DNA from: Acidipropionibacterium thoenii DSM 20276
GTDB taxonomy: Bacteria; Actinomycetota; Actinomycetes; Propionibacteriales; Propionibacteriaceae
Length of the DNA: 64,000 bases
Assembly: GCF_000423445.1 (NCBI RefSeq)
Contig: NZ_AUHZ01000005.1
Coordinates: 62,001 to 126,000, forward strand
Reading direction: 5' to 3'
The translations under genes were made by a program, and so were the position numbers. Below are positions 17,871-28,994 of this stretch, in pieces; the first letter of the stretch is position 1; each line of letters opens with the position of its first letter. The notes under the pieces are model-generated. The model saw only the letters and a list, made by a program, of their open reading frames with translations, ran no database searches and was not told where the DNA came from.

Positions 17871-20531
17871 TCAGACCCGCCGCGCGGCCTCGAGCAGGTC
17901 GTTGACGCAGCGGAAGTCCTTGCGGGACACCGACGGTGCGGGCTGTCCGAGGCCCCCGACGATGCGAGGACGAGGCAGCGGGTAGGTGTGGAAGGTCACC
18001 GACTCCCCCGGCAGCAGGGTGGCCCGGCGCGGGCCCCGGGAGATCTGTCGGGCGCCGGGACCGCCCAGCAGGCAGAGATCCTTGACGAGCCGGTGGGCCG
18101 TCACGGTGATACTGAGATCGTCGCTGACGATCTCCAGGGCGGCCGGCTCCAGGGCGAGATCGAGATCCTCGGCGAACCACCACAGCGCACGGCGGCCGGC
18201 CAGCTCGGCGACCAGCAGTTCCCGGGTCGGATCGACCGATCGGGTGAGACGGGCCGGTAGCTCGATGGTGACGTTGGTCCTGGGGTCGGCGTCGATCGCC
18301 GACTGGAAGCTCTCCAGCAGCTGGCCGTCGAACCGGCACCGGCGCACCCTTAGGGTGGCCTGCCAGGGTGCACCGGCCAGGTTGCTGGCGATCACCGTCG
18401 GCACCCCGGCCCGGTTGAGCGTGGCCGCTGACTGCTCGCCGACCTCCTCGCCGCGCGGCTGGATGGTGAGGAAGTGGTCGTCGTAGAGGTCTCGCAGCGC
18501 GAACCAGAGCAGCTTGCGGCGTCCTGCACTGTCGACCGCCGCCCAGGAGCTGACCGGCCAGCAGTCGTTGAGCTGCCAGATGATCGATCCTGCGCAGCGC
18601 GGCCACCAGGATCGGAACCAGGAGATGCCTGTCTCGATCGCGCGCGCCTGGTTCAGCGAGGTGGTGAAGTGCCAGTCCTCGAAATCGGTCGGCGCGGGCA
18701 GGTGCGGGGCGAAGCCCGCGTCGAGTTTGCGCAGTCCGTCGGCGGCCTTCTCGTGGAGGACCATCCCCGGGGAGTCGGCGGCCATCGGGTCGTCGTCCAG
18801 GTACTCGGCCAGGGTGGCTCGCTCGGCCGGGCCCTGGAAGCCGAACTCCGCGCAGAAGCGGGGCACCGAGTCGCGGTAGTGGGTGTAGTCGATCCGGTTC
18901 CAGACCACCCAGGAGTGCACCGACCCGTGGTCGGGACTGCGGGGATCCATCAGGTCGGTGGGGTTGAACGGGGAGGTGGGGGTGTAGGGCCGGGTGCCGT
19001 CCCAGGCCGCCACCACATCGGGCAGCAGGCTGGTGTAGTAGCCGAGCCCCCAGGTCTGGCCGGGGGCCAGCTGATCCTGCCACCCCCAGTGGACATACCC
19101 CTCGACGTTCTCGTTGGAGCCGTTCCACAGGATGAGGGCGGGGTGGCCGGCCATCCGGATGACATTCTCGGTGGCCTCGGCGGCGACCTGGTCGGCCAGT
19201 TCGGCGTCCTCGGCGTAGGCCGCACAGGCGAAGGGGAAGTCCTGCCAGATCATCAGACCGGCCTCGTCGCAGCGGGCCAGCATGGTGTCGTCGGCGAACA
19301 GCCCACCACCCCAGATCCGCAGCACATTCATGTGGGCGTCCAGGGCGTCGGCGATGCCCCGCTCGATGTCGGCGGGGCTGATCCGCGAGACGAAGACGTC
19401 GTCGGGGATCCAGTTCGCCCCGCGCAGGAACAGGTCGCGGCCGTTGACCCGCACGGTGAAGGAGGTGCCGTGGTCGTCGTCCCGGTTGATCAGTTCGACG
19501 GTGCGGAAGCCGATGCTGCGCCGGCGGCTGTCCAGCAGGGTGCCATCGGGTGCCAGCAGGCGGATGTCGACCCGGTAGAGAGGCTGACCGCCCTCTCCGA
19601 CCGGCCACCACAGCTGCGGGTCGGGGATCTCGAGGGTGATCTCGTCGGTGCCGGTCAGCCGCCGGCGGGTGGTGGCGACCGGCTGGCCGTCGGGGTCGGT
19701 GAGGGTGACCTCGATCGCCAGGCCGGCGTCAGCGGCGGTGACGGCCGGGGCGAGGTCGACGAAGGGGCGGACGCGCAGGGTTCCGACCCGAGCAGCGGGT
19801 CCGGGGGTCAGGGATGCCACCACACTGAGCGGATCGGTGAGGCGGGCGGTGTGCCAGCAGATCAGGGTGACCGGGCGGAAGATGCCGGAGGTGATCAGGT
19901 CGGGGCCCCAGTCCCAGCCGAAGTTGCAGGCCATCTTGCGGATCGCGTTGAAGGGGTGGGCGTTGCCGTCCTGGGGCCTCTCGCCCATCCGCCCGGCAGC
20001 CGCGCGGGCCTCGGTGAGTGGGGCATGGATGACGACGTCCAGGACGTTCTGCTGGGCCTGACCCGCGGGATCGGCGGGCAGCAGCAGGTCGGTGACGTCG
20101 AACTGGTAGCTGCGATGCATGTCACGGACCCGGCCCAGCGGGGTGCCGTTGAGGGTGATCTCGGCGATCGTGTCGATCCCCTCGAATCGCAGTGCGCAGC
20201 GCTCCCGGTCGCAGCCGTCGTGCTGTGGGTCCGTCACCTCGCCAGAGCCGGGATCGGCCTGGGTATCGCCCTCGGCGGGGACCCTGGCCGGGGTGGTGAA
20301 ACGGCACCGGTAGCGGAAGTCCGACACGCCGATCCAGTCGGTGAGGTGCTCATTGGTGCCGTGGAAGGGGTCGGCGATCAGACCGGCGTCCATCAGGTCG
20401 GTGTGCACGCAGCCGGGCACCCGGGCGGCAAGCTCCTGGATGGCGAAGGGGGCCCGGCCGCCGCCCAGATGGCTGAGGGTCCAGCCCGAGTCGAGGACGG
20501 TGACGGTGGGCGGCGCTGCGCAGGTGTGCAT
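17871..20531 (-). CDS. Beta-mannosidase, glycoside hydrolase family 2
   Basis: An 886-residue exo-acting beta-mannosidase of the GH2 fold, with no signal peptide and therefore probably cytoplasmic. Order: sugar-binding domain at about residues 15-220 (PFHGTNEHLTDWIGVSDFRY), immunoglobulin-like domain at about 220-320, TIM barrel from about 320, then C-terminal beta domains. The acid/base glutamate is in ILWNGSNENVEGY and the probable nucleophile in RFCAEFGFQG. The ATG at 20531 is the first that leaves a family-like N-terminus; its ribosome-binding site is weak. It would release mannose from imported beta-mannosides, consistent with manA next to it. Confidence 0.9.
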   Translation of the reverse strand: MHTCAAPPTVTVLDSGWTLSHLGGGRAPFAIQELAARVPGCVHTDLMDAGLIADPFHGTNEHLTDWIGVSDFRYRCRFTTPARVPAEGDTQADPGSGEVTDPQHDGCDRERCALRFEGIDTIAEITLNGTPLGRVRDMHRSYQFDVTDLLLPADPAGQAQQNVLDVVIHAPLTEARAAAGRMGERPQDGNAHPFNAIRKMACNFGWDWGPDLITSGIFRPVTLICWHTARLTDPLSVVASLTPGPAARVGTLRVRPFVDLAPAVTAADAGLAIEVTLTDPDGQPVATTRRRLTGTDEITLEIPDPQLWWPVGEGGQPLYRVDIRLLAPDGTLLDSRRRSIGFRTVELINRDDDHGTSFTVRVNGRDLFLRGANWIPDDVFVSRISPADIERGIADALDAHMNVLRIWGGGLFADDTMLARCDEAGLMIWQDFPFACAAYAEDAELADQVAAEATENVIRMAGHPALILWNGSNENVEGYVHWGWQDQLAPGQTWGLGYYTSLLPDVVAAWDGTRPYTPTSPFNPTDLMDPRSPDHGSVHSWVVWNRIDYTHYRDSVPRFCAEFGFQGPAERATLAEYLDDDPMAADSPGMVLHEKAADGLRKLDAGFAPHLPAPTDFEDWHFTTSLNQARAIETGISWFRSWWPRCAGSIIWQLNDCWPVSSWAAVDSAGRRKLLWFALRDLYDDHFLTIQPRGEEVGEQSAATLNRAGVPTVIASNLAGAPWQATLRVRRCRFDGQLLESFQSAIDADPRTNVTIELPARLTRSVDPTRELLVAELAGRRALWWFAEDLDLALEPAALEIVSDDLSITVTAHRLVKDLCLLGGPGARQISRGPRRATLLPGESVTFHTYPLPRPRIVGGLGQPAPSVSRKDFRCVNDLLEAARRV

Positions 20532-20705
20532 GGACTCGAGTATCGCGCCTGGGCCGAGGGCCGCTGGTCGCCGATCGGGATTCGTCGAACCCGCATCCTG
20601 GCAGCCCGATGACGGAAGAATGGGCCGGGTGGGCCGCGGCGCGGGGCTGGATGCGGCCACCCGGGGTCCGATCGGCGACCTCGCATCACAGAGAGGTGAA
20701 TCACG

Positions 20706-21671
20706 ATGAGTGACGTGCTGGCGATCGACTGCGGCCAGAGCGGGTCGCGGGCCCGATGGGTTCCCGGTGACCCGATGGCGACCGGGGCGGCGGTCTCGGA
20801 GGCCGAGTACGGCCCGGTGTTCACCCAGCGGCCGCTGGAACCCCAGCTCGCCGAGTTGATCTGCCGGGCGGTCGAGGACCTGCCGCAGTCGGTCACCGAT
20901 CTGACGGTTGCGGTCGGCTCCTCCGGGTGGTCCGACGACGGCGATCCGGACGAGGTGGTGGCCCGCATCGACCAGGCCACCAGTCCCCGGGTGGCCCAGG
21001 TGATCCTGGCCCACGACTCGGTGACGAGCTATCTGGGGGCCCTCGGCACCCAGGACGGGGTCCCGCTGGGAGCGGTGGTGGCCTCGGGGACCGGCGTCGT
21101 CACCTTGGGGGTCGGTGACCACCGGGTCGCCCGGGTTGATGGCTGGGGTTACCTCTTCGGGGACGCCGGTTCAGGGTTCTGGATCGGGCGGGCCGCCATC
21201 GAGGCGGTGCTGCGGGCCTATGACGGCCGCGGCCCCCAGACCACCCTCACCGGACCGGTGAGCGCCGAGTTCCCCGACCTGTCGACCCTCTACCTCCAGG
21301 TCCAGGCCGATCCGCAGAAGGTCTCCCGGGTGGCCCGGTATGCACGGATCACCGCCGAGCATGCCGACTCCGATCCCGTTGCAGCAGACATCTGCCGGGA
21401 GGCAGGCAGGGTGCTGGCCGAGTCGGTCACCGCAGCCCTGCGGGTGGTGGGACTGGGTCCCCGGACCACTCCGGCAGTGGCCCGGGTCGGCAAGGTCTTC
21501 GGCTCGGCCATCATCTGCGGCTCCTTCGATGAGCACCTTCGCCATGCGGTCCCCGAGGTCCGGATCGCCCAGCACCCCGGCACCGCCCTGGCCGGCGCCG
21601 CCCTGCTGGCTGATCTTCCGACCACCTCGGCGCTGTACCCGGCGGTCCAGCACCGGTCCGGGCGGAACTGA
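20706..21671 (+). CDS. BadF/BcrA-type ATPase, N-acetylglucosamine-kinase-like
   Basis: A 321-residue member of the BadF/BadG/BcrA/BcrD ASKHA family. The phosphate-1 loop is VLAIDCGQSGSRARW, the phosphate-2 region is AVVASGTGVVTLGV, and a conserved GWGYLFGDAGSGFWIGRAAIEA segment matches bacterial N-acetylglucosamine and glucosamine kinases of this family. It is divergent from the beta-mannosidase gene (175 bp apart) and upstream of gyrB, so a sugar-kinase role in glycan use is likely. The exact sugar cannot be read from sequence; activators of radical dehydratases share the fold but usually carry an iron-sulfur cysteine pair not evident here. Confidence 0.8.
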   Translation: MSDVLAIDCGQSGSRARWVPGDPMATGAAVSEAEYGPVFTQRPLEPQLAELICRAVEDLPQSVTDLTVAVGSSGWSDDGDPDEVVARIDQATSPRVAQVILAHDSVTSYLGALGTQDGVPLGAVVASGTGVVTLGVGDHRVARVDGWGYLFGDAGSGFWIGRAAIEAVLRAYDGRGPQTTLTGPVSAEFPDLSTLYLQVQADPQKVSRVARYARITAEHADSDPVAADICREAGRVLAESVTAALRVVGLGPRTTPAVARVGKVFGSAIICGSFDEHLRHAVPEVRIAQHPGTALAGAALLADLPTTSALYPAVQHRSGRN

Positions 21672-22070
21672 CCGCGGCCGGCCGATCACGGTGCGGTGGT
21701 CGGCACCCCCGGCAGGTCGAGCCTGCCAGGGAGTCGTTGGGGGAGGCGTCTCGGGCAGCCCTGGCGGCAGAGTCACCCGACCCATCCGGATGACGCCTTT
21801 GCCGAACTGAACCCCCTCAGTGGTCCCCGGACTCAGGAGCGGGGGTCGAGGGACTCCAAGCGGCCCTCACGGCGTCCTGAGGTCAATGCCGACCCGTGAG
21901 CCGCTGCGCTGAGCGCGCCCGTGACGCGAATTCGGCGGTGAAGAGGAGTAGGGTGGGACCGATATCGGGAGACGCCGCAGGGCCAGCTCCCGAACCCGAG
22001 AGGTCCTCTCTCAGATGATTCCCGATCACTGGATCGGGAATCGTCCAGATCACACAGGAGCGCATTGCCC
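21672..22070 (+). promoter_or_regulatory. gyrB leader region with an 11-bp perfect hairpin
   Basis: A 400-bp spacer holding the gyrB promoter. At 22017-22042 the arms GATTCCCGATC and GATCGGGAATC enclose the loop ACTG, ending 28 bp before the GTG start and 14 bp before the CAGGAG ribosome-binding site. There is no T-run, so an intrinsic terminator is unlikely; an mRNA structure or protein-binding dyad is inferred. No other gene is seen in this spacer. Confidence 0.65.
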
Positions 22071-24170
22071 GTGAGTCAGTCGCCGAACCCCGAATCGTCC
22101 CAGGACCCCCAGATCGACGACCTCCTGGTCGACGTCACCTCCACGACTGGCACCCCCGCAGCCGACCGCAGCGAGGCCGGTATCGCCGCCGAGACCCCTG
22201 CCGACGTCACCCCCGCGATGGTCGACGGGGCCTACGACGCCGAGCAGATCCAGGTCCTGGAGGGCCTGGAGGCGGTCCGCAAGCGACCCGGGATGTACAT
22301 CGGCTCGACCGGCGAGCGAGGCCTGCACCACCTGGTCTACGAGATCGCCGACAACTCCGTCGACGAGGCGCTGGCCGGTTACTGCGACACCATCTCCATC
22401 GAGCTGCTGGACGACGGCTGGTGCCGGGTCACCGACAACGGCCGCGGCATCCCGGTCAAGGAGCACCCGGTCGAGCACATCCCCACCGTCACCCTGGTGC
22501 TCACCGTGCTGCACGCCGGCGGCAAGTTCGGCAATGGCGGCTACAAGGTTTCCGGTGGCCTGCACGGCGTCGGCTCCTCGGTGGTCAACGCGCTGTCGAG
22601 CCACTACATCGTCGAGGTCCGCCGTGACGGCCACCGCTGGCGCCAGACCTTCACCCTCGGCGATCCCGACGCCCCCCTGGAGATGCTGGAGGAGACCGAC
22701 AAGACCGGGACCACCACCACCTTCCAGCCCTCTCCCGAGATCTTCGACACCACGACATTCGACTACGAGACGCTGGCCACCCGGTTCCGCGAGTACGCCT
22801 TCCTCAACAAGGGCCTGTTCATCAGCCTCACCGACCGCCGCGAGGGACGGGTCGGCGAGGACGGCGAGCCGCTGCATGACGAGTTCTGCTACAAGCAGGG
22901 CCTCAAGGACTACGTCCGCTTCCTCACCGGATCCAAGGAGGTCATCAACCCCACCGTGATCTCCCTGGAGGAGCACCGCCCCGAGGAGGGGATGGGCCTT
23001 GAGATCGCGATGCAGTGGAACACCTCCTACGCCACCAGCGTGCACACCTTCGCCAACACCATCAACACCATCGAGGGAGGCACCCACGAGGAGGGCTTCC
23101 GGGCGGCACTGACCGGCACCGTCAACAAGTGGGGGGAGACCTGGGGCCTGATCAAGAAGCGCGAGGACCGGGTCTCCGGCGACGACATCCGCGAGGGTCT
23201 CACCGCGGTGTTGTCGATCAAGCTCACCGAGCCCCAGTTCGAGGGTCAGACCAAGACCAAGCTGGGCAACACCGAGGCCCGCTCCTTCGTCCAGAAGGTC
23301 CTCAACGACCGGCTCTCCGACTGGTTTGAGGAGAATCCCGCCGAGGGCAAGAACATCGTCCGCAAGTCCCAGGCCGCCGCCCAGGCCCGGGTGGCCGCTC
23401 GCAAGGCCCGCGACATGGCGCGCAGCCGCAAGGGCCTGCTGGGCTCCACCTCACTTCCCGGCAAGCTCAAGGACTGCTCCTCCACCGACCCCCGGGAGTG
23501 CGAGATCTTCGTGGTCGAGGGCGATTCGGCCGGTGGTTCGGCCTCCCAGGGCCGCGATCCCAGGATCCAGGCGATCCTGCCGCTGCGCGGCAAGATCCTC
23601 AACGTCGAGAAGGCGAGGCTGGACCGGGCGCTGAACTCCGAGACCATCGAGAGCATCATCAACGCCCTGGGCACCGGCGTCCACGAGGAGTTCGACCTCG
23701 ACAAGCTGCGCTACCACAAGATCATCCTGATGGCCGATGCCGACGTCGACGGCGCCCACATCCGGACCCTGCTGCTGACCCTGTTGTTCCGGTTCATGCG
23801 GCCCATCATCGACGCCGGTCACGTCTACCTCGCCCAGCCGCCGCTGTTCCGGCTGCGCTGGACCAACTCCCCCCACGAGCTGGCCTACTCCGACGAGGAG
23901 CGCGATGCGCTGCGCGACGACGGCATCGCCCATGGCAAGAAGCTGCCCCAGGTCAACCCGATCCAGCGCTACAAGGGGCTGGGCGAGATGGACGCAGAGG
24001 ACCTGTGGGACACCACGATGGACCCCGACAAGAGGCTCCTGCTCCAGGTCACCCTGGAGGACGCCTCGATGGCCGACCAGATGTTCTCCATCCTGATGGG
24101 CGAGGACGTCGAGCAGCGCCGCCACTTCATCCAGCGCAATGCCAAGGACGTCCGCTTCCTCGACATCTGA
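22071..24170 (+). CDS. gyrB: DNA gyrase subunit B
   Basis: ATPase and TOPRIM subunit of gyrase, which introduces negative supercoils together with GyrA. The N-terminal ATPase has the GHKL motifs ([35 protein letters not shown]). The TOPRIM part shows [14 protein letters not shown] and [19 protein letters not shown], and the C-terminus ends [20 protein letters not shown] 22071 lies 10 nt from GGAG; a TTG two codons upstream (22065) is the alternative. The first ~50 residues are a poorly conserved extension. A compound hairpin follows, then gyrA. Confidence 0.97.
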   Translation: MSQSPNPESSQDPQIDDLLVDVTSTTGTPAADRSEAGIAAETPADVTPAMVDGAYDAEQIQVLEGLEAVRKRPGMYIGSTGERGLHHLVYEIADNSVDEALAGYCDTISIELLDDGWCRVTDNGRGIPVKEHPVEHIPTVTLVLTVLHAGGKFGNGGYKVSGGLHGVGSSVVNALSSHYIVEVRRDGHRWRQTFTLGDPDAPLEMLEETDKTGTTTTFQPSPEIFDTTTFDYETLATRFREYAFLNKGLFISLTDRREGRVGEDGEPLHDEFCYKQGLKDYVRFLTGSKEVINPTVISLEEHRPEEGMGLEIAMQWNTSYATSVHTFANTINTIEGGTHEEGFRAALTGTVNKWGETWGLIKKREDRVSGDDIREGLTAVLSIKLTEPQFEGQTKTKLGNTEARSFVQKVLNDRLSDWFEENPAEGKNIVRKSQAAAQARVAARKARDMARSRKGLLGSTSLPGKLKDCSSTDPRECEIFVVEGDSAGGSASQGRDPRIQAILPLRGKILNVEKARLDRALNSETIESIINALGTGVHEEFDLDKLRYHKIILMADADVDGAHIRTLLLTLLFRFMRPIIDAGHVYLAQPPLFRLRWTNSPHELAYSDEERDALRDDGIAHGKKLPQVNPIQRYKGLGEMDAEDLWDTTMDPDKRLLLQVTLEDASMADQMFSILMGEDVEQRRHFIQRNAKDVRFLDI

Positions 24171-24171
24171 G

Positions 24172-24241
24172 GAGCGGGGGGAGGACCCCTCGAAGCCTGC
24201 CGTCGGCGGGTTCCCAGCAGGCCGGGTCGTCCTCCCCGCTC
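24172..24241 (+). terminator. Compound hairpin between gyrB and gyrA
   Basis: GAGCGGGG-AGGAC at 24172-24186 (with two bulged G) pairs with GTCCTCCCCGCTC at 24229-24241. An inner GCCTGC/GCAGGC stem lies between. It begins three bases after the gyrB stop and lacks a T-run, as usual for high-GC terminators. It may reduce rather than abolish read-through into gyrA. Confidence 0.6.
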
Positions 24242-24358
24242 ATCGGCCGCGGCTCGGGTCCGCCACCCGAGCCCCGGGCCCTCGGACCGGCGGGTTCCGA
24301 CCAGGGCCCGAGGGCCGGAAGACAACAACTTCATGCATGATCACTGACAAGGAATTCC

Positions 24359-27067
24359 ATGGCTGACGACGAGACCGGTCCCAACGAGCAGAACCAGGCC
24401 GACACCCAGGGCCTGGTGACCGGGCGCCACACCGGCGTCCAGCCCGTCGAGATCCGCGATGAGATCCAGAACGCCTACCTCGACTACGCGATGAGCGTCA
24501 TCGTCGGGCGCGCCCTGCCCGACGTCCGCGACGGCCTCAAGCCGGTGCACCGTCGCGTCATCTACGCCATGTACGACTCCGGCTACCGCCCCGACCGCGG
24601 CTGGAACAAGTGCTCGCGAGTGGTCGGCGATGTGATGGGCAAGTACCACCCGCACGGCGACTCGGCGATCTACGACACCCTGGTGCGGCTGGCCCAGCCC
24701 TGGGCGATGCGCTACAAGCTGGTCCAGGGGCAGGGCAATTTCGGTTCCCAGGGCAACGACGGTGCCGCGGCGATGCGGTACACCGAGTGCAAGATGGCGC
24801 CGCTGGCGATGGAGATGGTCCGCGACATCGACCAGGGCACCGTCGACTTCCAGCCCAACTATGACAACAAGGAGACCGAGCCGGTCGTCCTGCCGGCCCG
24901 GTTCCCGAATCTTCTGGTCAACGGGTCCAGCGGCATCGCGGTCGGGATGGCCACCAACATCCCGACCCACAATCTGCGGGAGGTCAACGACGCCGTGCAG
25001 TGGTCGCTGGCCCACCCCGAGGCCTCCCAGGAGGAGCTGCTGGAGGCCTCGATGGCCCGCATCAAGGGTCCCGACTTCCCCGGCGGGGCGCTCATCGTGG
25101 GCCGCCAGGGGATCGAGGACGCCTACCGCACCGGTCGCGGTTCGGTCACGATGCGCGCGGTGATCGACATGGAGGAGGACAAGGCCGGCCACCAGTGCCT
25201 GGTGGTCAGCCAGCTGCCCTACATGTGCAACCCCGACAACCTGGCCCAGAAGATCGCCGACCTGGTGAACTCGGGACGGATCAACGGGATCGCCAACATC
25301 CGCGACGACTCCTCAGCCCGTACCGGGCAGCGTCTGGTGATCATCCTCAAGCGCGACGCCCAGCCGCGGGTGGTGATGAACAACCTGTACAAGCACACCG
25401 CTCTGCAGGACACCTTCGGCTGCAACATGCTGGCGCTGGTCGACAATGTGCCGCGCACGCTGCGGCTGGATCAGTTCATCAGCTACTGGATCGCCCATCA
25501 GCTCGAGGTGATCCGGCGACGCACCGAGTACCGGCTGGCCCAGGCCGAGAAGGACGCCCACATCCAGCGGGCCCTGGTCAAGGCCCTGGACATGCTCGAC
25601 GAGGTGATCGCCCTGATCCGGCGGTCCCCCAACACCGAGACGGCCTCCACCGGCCTGCAGCAGTTGCTGGACATCGATGAGATCCAGGCCCGGGCGATCC
25701 TCGACATGCAGCTTCGCCGACTGGCCGCCCTGGAGCGCCAGAAGATCATCGACCGGCTCACCGAGCTGGAGCGCCAGATCGCCGACTTCAAGGACATCTT
25801 GGCCCACGAGGCCCGCCAGCGCCAGATCGTCTCCACCGAGCTCAGTGAGATCGTCGACAAGTACGGCGACGACCGGCGCACCCGCATCATCGCCGCCGAC
25901 GGGGACTTCTCCGAGGAGGACTTCATCCCCGACGAGGAGGTCGTCGTCACCATCACCCGGGGCGGCTACGCCAAGCGCACCAGGACCGATCTGTACCGGG
26001 TCCAGAAGCGCGGTGGCAAGGGGGTCAGGGGGGCGGCCCTGAAGGCCGACGACGAGGTGGCCCAGCTGTTCGCGACCACCAACCATCAGTGGCTGCTGTT
26101 CTTCACCAACATGGGCCGGGTCTACCGGACCAAGGTGTGGCAGCTCCCCGAGGCCGGCCGCGACGCCCGCGGCGGTCACGTCGCCGGACTGCTGAGCTTC
26201 CTGCCCGAGGAGAAGATCACCCAGGTGATGACCCTGCGCAGCTACTCCGACGAGCCCTACCTGCTGCTGGCCACCCGGGCGGGGCTGGTCAAGAAGACCG
26301 CGCTGAGCGCCTACGACTCGCCGCGTGCGGCCGGCGTCATCGCCATCAACTTCCGCACCGCCGACGATGAGCTGATCGGCGCCGAGCTGTGCTCCGCCGA
26401 CGATGACGTGCTGCTGATCTCCCGCAAGGGCCAGGCGATCCGGTTCGCCGCCTCCGACGAGCAGCTGCGGCCGATGGGCCGGGCCACCTCCGGGGTGACC
26501 GGGATGAAGTTCCGCGACGGCGACGAGGTCCTGTCGATGTCGATCATCTCGGCCGACACGCCCGAGGACGACCGCTTCGTGGTGACCGTCACCGACGGCG
26601 GATTCGCCAAGCGGACCGCGGTCTCGGAGTACCGGCGTCAGGGCCGCGGTGGGCTCGGGATCAAGGCGATGGCGCTGTCGGAGAATCGTGGGTCGCTGGT
26701 CGGCGGGCTGGTGGTCAGCGAGGCCGACGAGATCATGGCGATCAAGAACTCCGGCCAGGTGACCCGCTCCCAGGTGGCTGAGATCCCCGTGAAGGGGCGC
26801 TCCACGATGGGGGTCAAGTTCGTGGCGGTCAAGGGGAACGACGCCGTCTCGATCATCGCTCTGAACCCCGAGCGGGACGACGAGGAGCCCGAGGAGGAGG
26901 CCGTCGAGGCCGCCTCGGATCAGGCCGTCACCGGTGGCGCCGATGAGGCCCCGGCGTCGGCCCGGGACGGATCGCCGGCCACCGCCGGCGAGCAGCATTC
27001 GGAGCAGGACGGTACCGTGGTGCCCGACCAAGACGGCGTCGCGACCCGAGAGGACGACGGTGAGTGA
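24359..27067 (+). CDS. gyrA: DNA gyrase subunit A
   Basis: Breakage-reunion subunit of gyrase, 902 residues. The quinolone-region motif is [19 protein letters not shown] and the catalytic tyrosine lies in [10 protein letters not shown]. The C-terminal domain shows repeated beta-pinwheel blades, with the GyrA box as [10 protein letters not shown]. The last ~60 residues are an acidic, low-complexity tail. ATG 24359 follows AAGGAA. The stop overlaps the start of the DUF3566 gene by eight bases, so the two are coupled. Confidence 0.97.
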   Translation: MADDETGPNEQNQADTQGLVTGRHTGVQPVEIRDEIQNAYLDYAMSVIVGRALPDVRDGLKPVHRRVIYAMYDSGYRPDRGWNKCSRVVGDVMGKYHPHGDSAIYDTLVRLAQPWAMRYKLVQGQGNFGSQGNDGAAAMRYTECKMAPLAMEMVRDIDQGTVDFQPNYDNKETEPVVLPARFPNLLVNGSSGIAVGMATNIPTHNLREVNDAVQWSLAHPEASQEELLEASMARIKGPDFPGGALIVGRQGIEDAYRTGRGSVTMRAVIDMEEDKAGHQCLVVSQLPYMCNPDNLAQKIADLVNSGRINGIANIRDDSSARTGQRLVIILKRDAQPRVVMNNLYKHTALQDTFGCNMLALVDNVPRTLRLDQFISYWIAHQLEVIRRRTEYRLAQAEKDAHIQRALVKALDMLDEVIALIRRSPNTETASTGLQQLLDIDEIQARAILDMQLRRLAALERQKIIDRLTELERQIADFKDILAHEARQRQIVSTELSEIVDKYGDDRRTRIIAADGDFSEEDFIPDEEVVVTITRGGYAKRTRTDLYRVQKRGGKGVRGAALKADDEVAQLFATTNHQWLLFFTNMGRVYRTKVWQLPEAGRDARGGHVAGLLSFLPEEKITQVMTLRSYSDEPYLLLATRAGLVKKTALSAYDSPRAAGVIAINFRTADDELIGAELCSADDDVLLISRKGQAIRFAASDEQLRPMGRATSGVTGMKFRDGDEVLSMSIISADTPEDDRFVVTVTDGGFAKRTAVSEYRRQGRGGLGIKAMALSENRGSLVGGLVVSEADEIMAIKNSGQVTRSQVAEIPVKGRSTMGVKFVAVKGNDAVSIIALNPERDDEEPEEEAVEAASDQAVTGGADEAPASARDGSPATAGEQHSEQDGTVVPDQDGVATREDDGE

Positions 27068-27734
27068 CTACACGACGCGGCAGAATCCGCGTACAGGGGC
27101 GGGTGGCCAGGACCCGGACGCAACTCACTGGACCGCCAAGGACGCCCGTGAGGCCTTCGGCCCGGGCGCTGGACGCGGTTCGGGCGCTGCCGGCGGGTCA
27201 GGTGTGAGCCAGACCCCTGCGGGCAGCCAGCACTCCGCCCAGCCGACCCACTCCGCTCCCGAGCCCCAGGCCCCCGCCAGCCCGCAGTCGGGTCTGCGGG
27301 GGGTCTCGGCCGCCGCGGGAGCCTCTGCTCCCGCCCGGTCCGCCAGCTCCCACGGGATCCGCCGCACCCGCAAGGCGCGGCTGAGGATCTCCCGGGTCGA
27401 CCCCTGGTCGGTGATGAAGACCTCCCTGCTGTTCGGGGTCGCCGGGGCGATCATCTTCTTCGTGGCCGTCTGGGTGGTCTGGGGTGTCATCGGGGCCTCG
27501 GGCGCCTTCGACTCGATGAACAAGGCCGTCAACGACCTCATCGCCTCGCCCACCTCCCAGGACAAGTTCCAGCTCTCGGACTACCTCAACACCGGCCGGG
27601 TGCTGGGCCTGACCGCGATCATCGGGGCCGTCGACGCGGTGCTGTTCACCGCCCTGGCCACCCTGTTCAGCTTCCTCTACAACTTGGCCGCCCAGGTGAT
27701 GGGCGGCCTCGAGGTCACCCTCGCAGAGGACTGA
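27060..27734 (+). CDS. DUF3566 transmembrane protein
   Basis: A 224-residue membrane protein of the DUF3566 family that follows gyrA in most Actinobacteria; its function is unknown. The N-terminal ~110 residues are Ser/Pro/Gly-rich and disordered. The domain begins [31 protein letters not shown], with one transmembrane helix at about 121-145 and a second near 187-212. GTG 27060 overlaps the gyrA stop by eight bases. Confidence 0.88.
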   Translation: MSDYTTRQNPRTGAGGQDPDATHWTAKDAREAFGPGAGRGSGAAGGSGVSQTPAGSQHSAQPTHSAPEPQAPASPQSGLRGVSAAAGASAPARSASSHGIRRTRKARLRISRVDPWSVMKTSLLFGVAGAIIFFVAVWVVWGVIGASGAFDSMNKAVNDLIASPTSQDKFQLSDYLNTGRVLGLTAIIGAVDAVLFTALATLFSFLYNLAAQVMGGLEVTLAED

Positions 27735-27746
27735 GACCGGTCCCGG

Positions 27747-27768
27747 GCCGAGGGCCGATCCCCTCGGC
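27747..27768 (+). terminator. Hairpin after the gyrA-DUF3566 pair
   Basis: GCCGAGGG (27747-27754) and CCCTCGGC (27761-27768) form a perfect 8-bp stem over a 6-nt loop, 12 bp after the DUF3566 stop. No T-run follows, so this is a plausible GC-type terminator rather than a certain one. Confidence 0.5.
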
Positions 27769-27841
27769 GCACAGCGCATCCTGTCGTGGCCGGACGGCTC
27801 GTTCCGGTCGATGACTGGAGTCGGCGTCGTAGGCTTCGGAC

Positions 27842-28828
27842 ATGACTGGCCTTCGTTGGGGAATCCTGGGCACCGGGAGCATCGCGCACACCTTCACCTC
27901 TGACCTACGGACCACGGGGCGTGAGGTGGTCGCGGTCGGCTCCAGATCCGCCGACTCGGCGCGTGACTTCGCCGGCACCTTCGGCATTGCCAGGGCGCAC
28001 GGCAGCTACCAGGAGCTGGTCGCCGACCCCGAGGTCGACATCATTTACGTCGCCTCCCCGCACAGCCACCACTACGAGCATGCGAAGTTGGTGCTGGAGG
28101 CCGGCAAGCACGCCCTGGTGGAGAAGGCCTTCACCCTCAACGCCGCGCAGGCCGCCGAGCTGCGCGATCTGGCGGCCGCCGACGGGCTGTTCCTCATGGA
28201 GGCGATGTGGACCCGCTACCTGCCGACCATGATCCGAATCCGTGGGCTGGTGGCCGGCGGGGCCCTCGGCGAGATCCGGGCGGTCACTGCCGACCACACC
28301 CAGTTGATCACCGACGACCCGCACCACAGGCTCAATGACCCGGCGCTGGGGGGCGGGGCGCTGCTGGATCTGGGCGTCTACCCGATCTCCTTCATCTGGG
28401 ACATCCTCGGTGCACCGACCTCGATCAGTGCCCGGGCACGCCTGCAGGAGGTCGGCACCGACACCGAGGTGGCCACCGTGATGACCCACGCCTCCGGGGC
28501 GATCTCCACCTCGCTGTCGTCCTCCCGAGGGGTCGGCTCGAACACCGCGGTGATCATCGGGACCAGGGCCCGCATCGAGATCGATCCGGTCTGGTACACG
28601 GCGACCACGTTCCGGCTGGTGGCCACCGATGGCACCGTTATCGAGGACTACCGGACGCCGGTCGACGGTCGAGGCATGCAGTACGAGGCGCTGGCCGCCG
28701 AGCGGTACATCGCCGAGGGACGGCTGGACTCGGAGCTCGAACCCATCGACGAGACGGTGGCGATCATGGAGGGCCTCGACGAGATCCGGCGCCAGATCGG
28801 CGTCAGCTACCCCAGCCTGGAGGCCTGA
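27842..28828 (+). CDS. Gfo/Idh/MocA-family NAD(P)-dependent oxidoreductase
   Basis: A 328-residue oxidoreductase with an N-terminal Rossmann fold (GILGTGSIAHTF) and the family EKP-like motif as LVEKAFTLNAAQA. The C-terminal GFO/IDH-like domain includes GGGALLDLGVYPISFIWDILG. Members act on sugars, inositols or dihydrodiols; the substrate here is unknown. It is followed by an aldo/keto reductase on the same strand after about 165 bp. Confidence 0.87.
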   Translation: MTGLRWGILGTGSIAHTFTSDLRTTGREVVAVGSRSADSARDFAGTFGIARAHGSYQELVADPEVDIIYVASPHSHHYEHAKLVLEAGKHALVEKAFTLNAAQAAELRDLAAADGLFLMEAMWTRYLPTMIRIRGLVAGGALGEIRAVTADHTQLITDDPHHRLNDPALGGGALLDLGVYPISFIWDILGAPTSISARARLQEVGTDTEVATVMTHASGAISTSLSSSRGVGSNTAVIIGTRARIEIDPVWYTATTFRLVATDGTVIEDYRTPVDGRGMQYEALAAERYIAEGRLDSELEPIDETVAIMEGLDEIRRQIGVSYPSLEA

Positions 28829-28994
28829 GCTCCGGCTGTCGGATCGACCCGCGGCCGGAGCCGGCAGTTCCGGAACTGACCTACAGTGGCAGTCACTGGG
28901 CCACGACATCCCGGGACCATCCCGGCAGGCCGGCACACGGCCGGCACGAACAGTTCGCACGAGCCGTTCAGGGGGTCCCGGTGGGAAGGACGAC

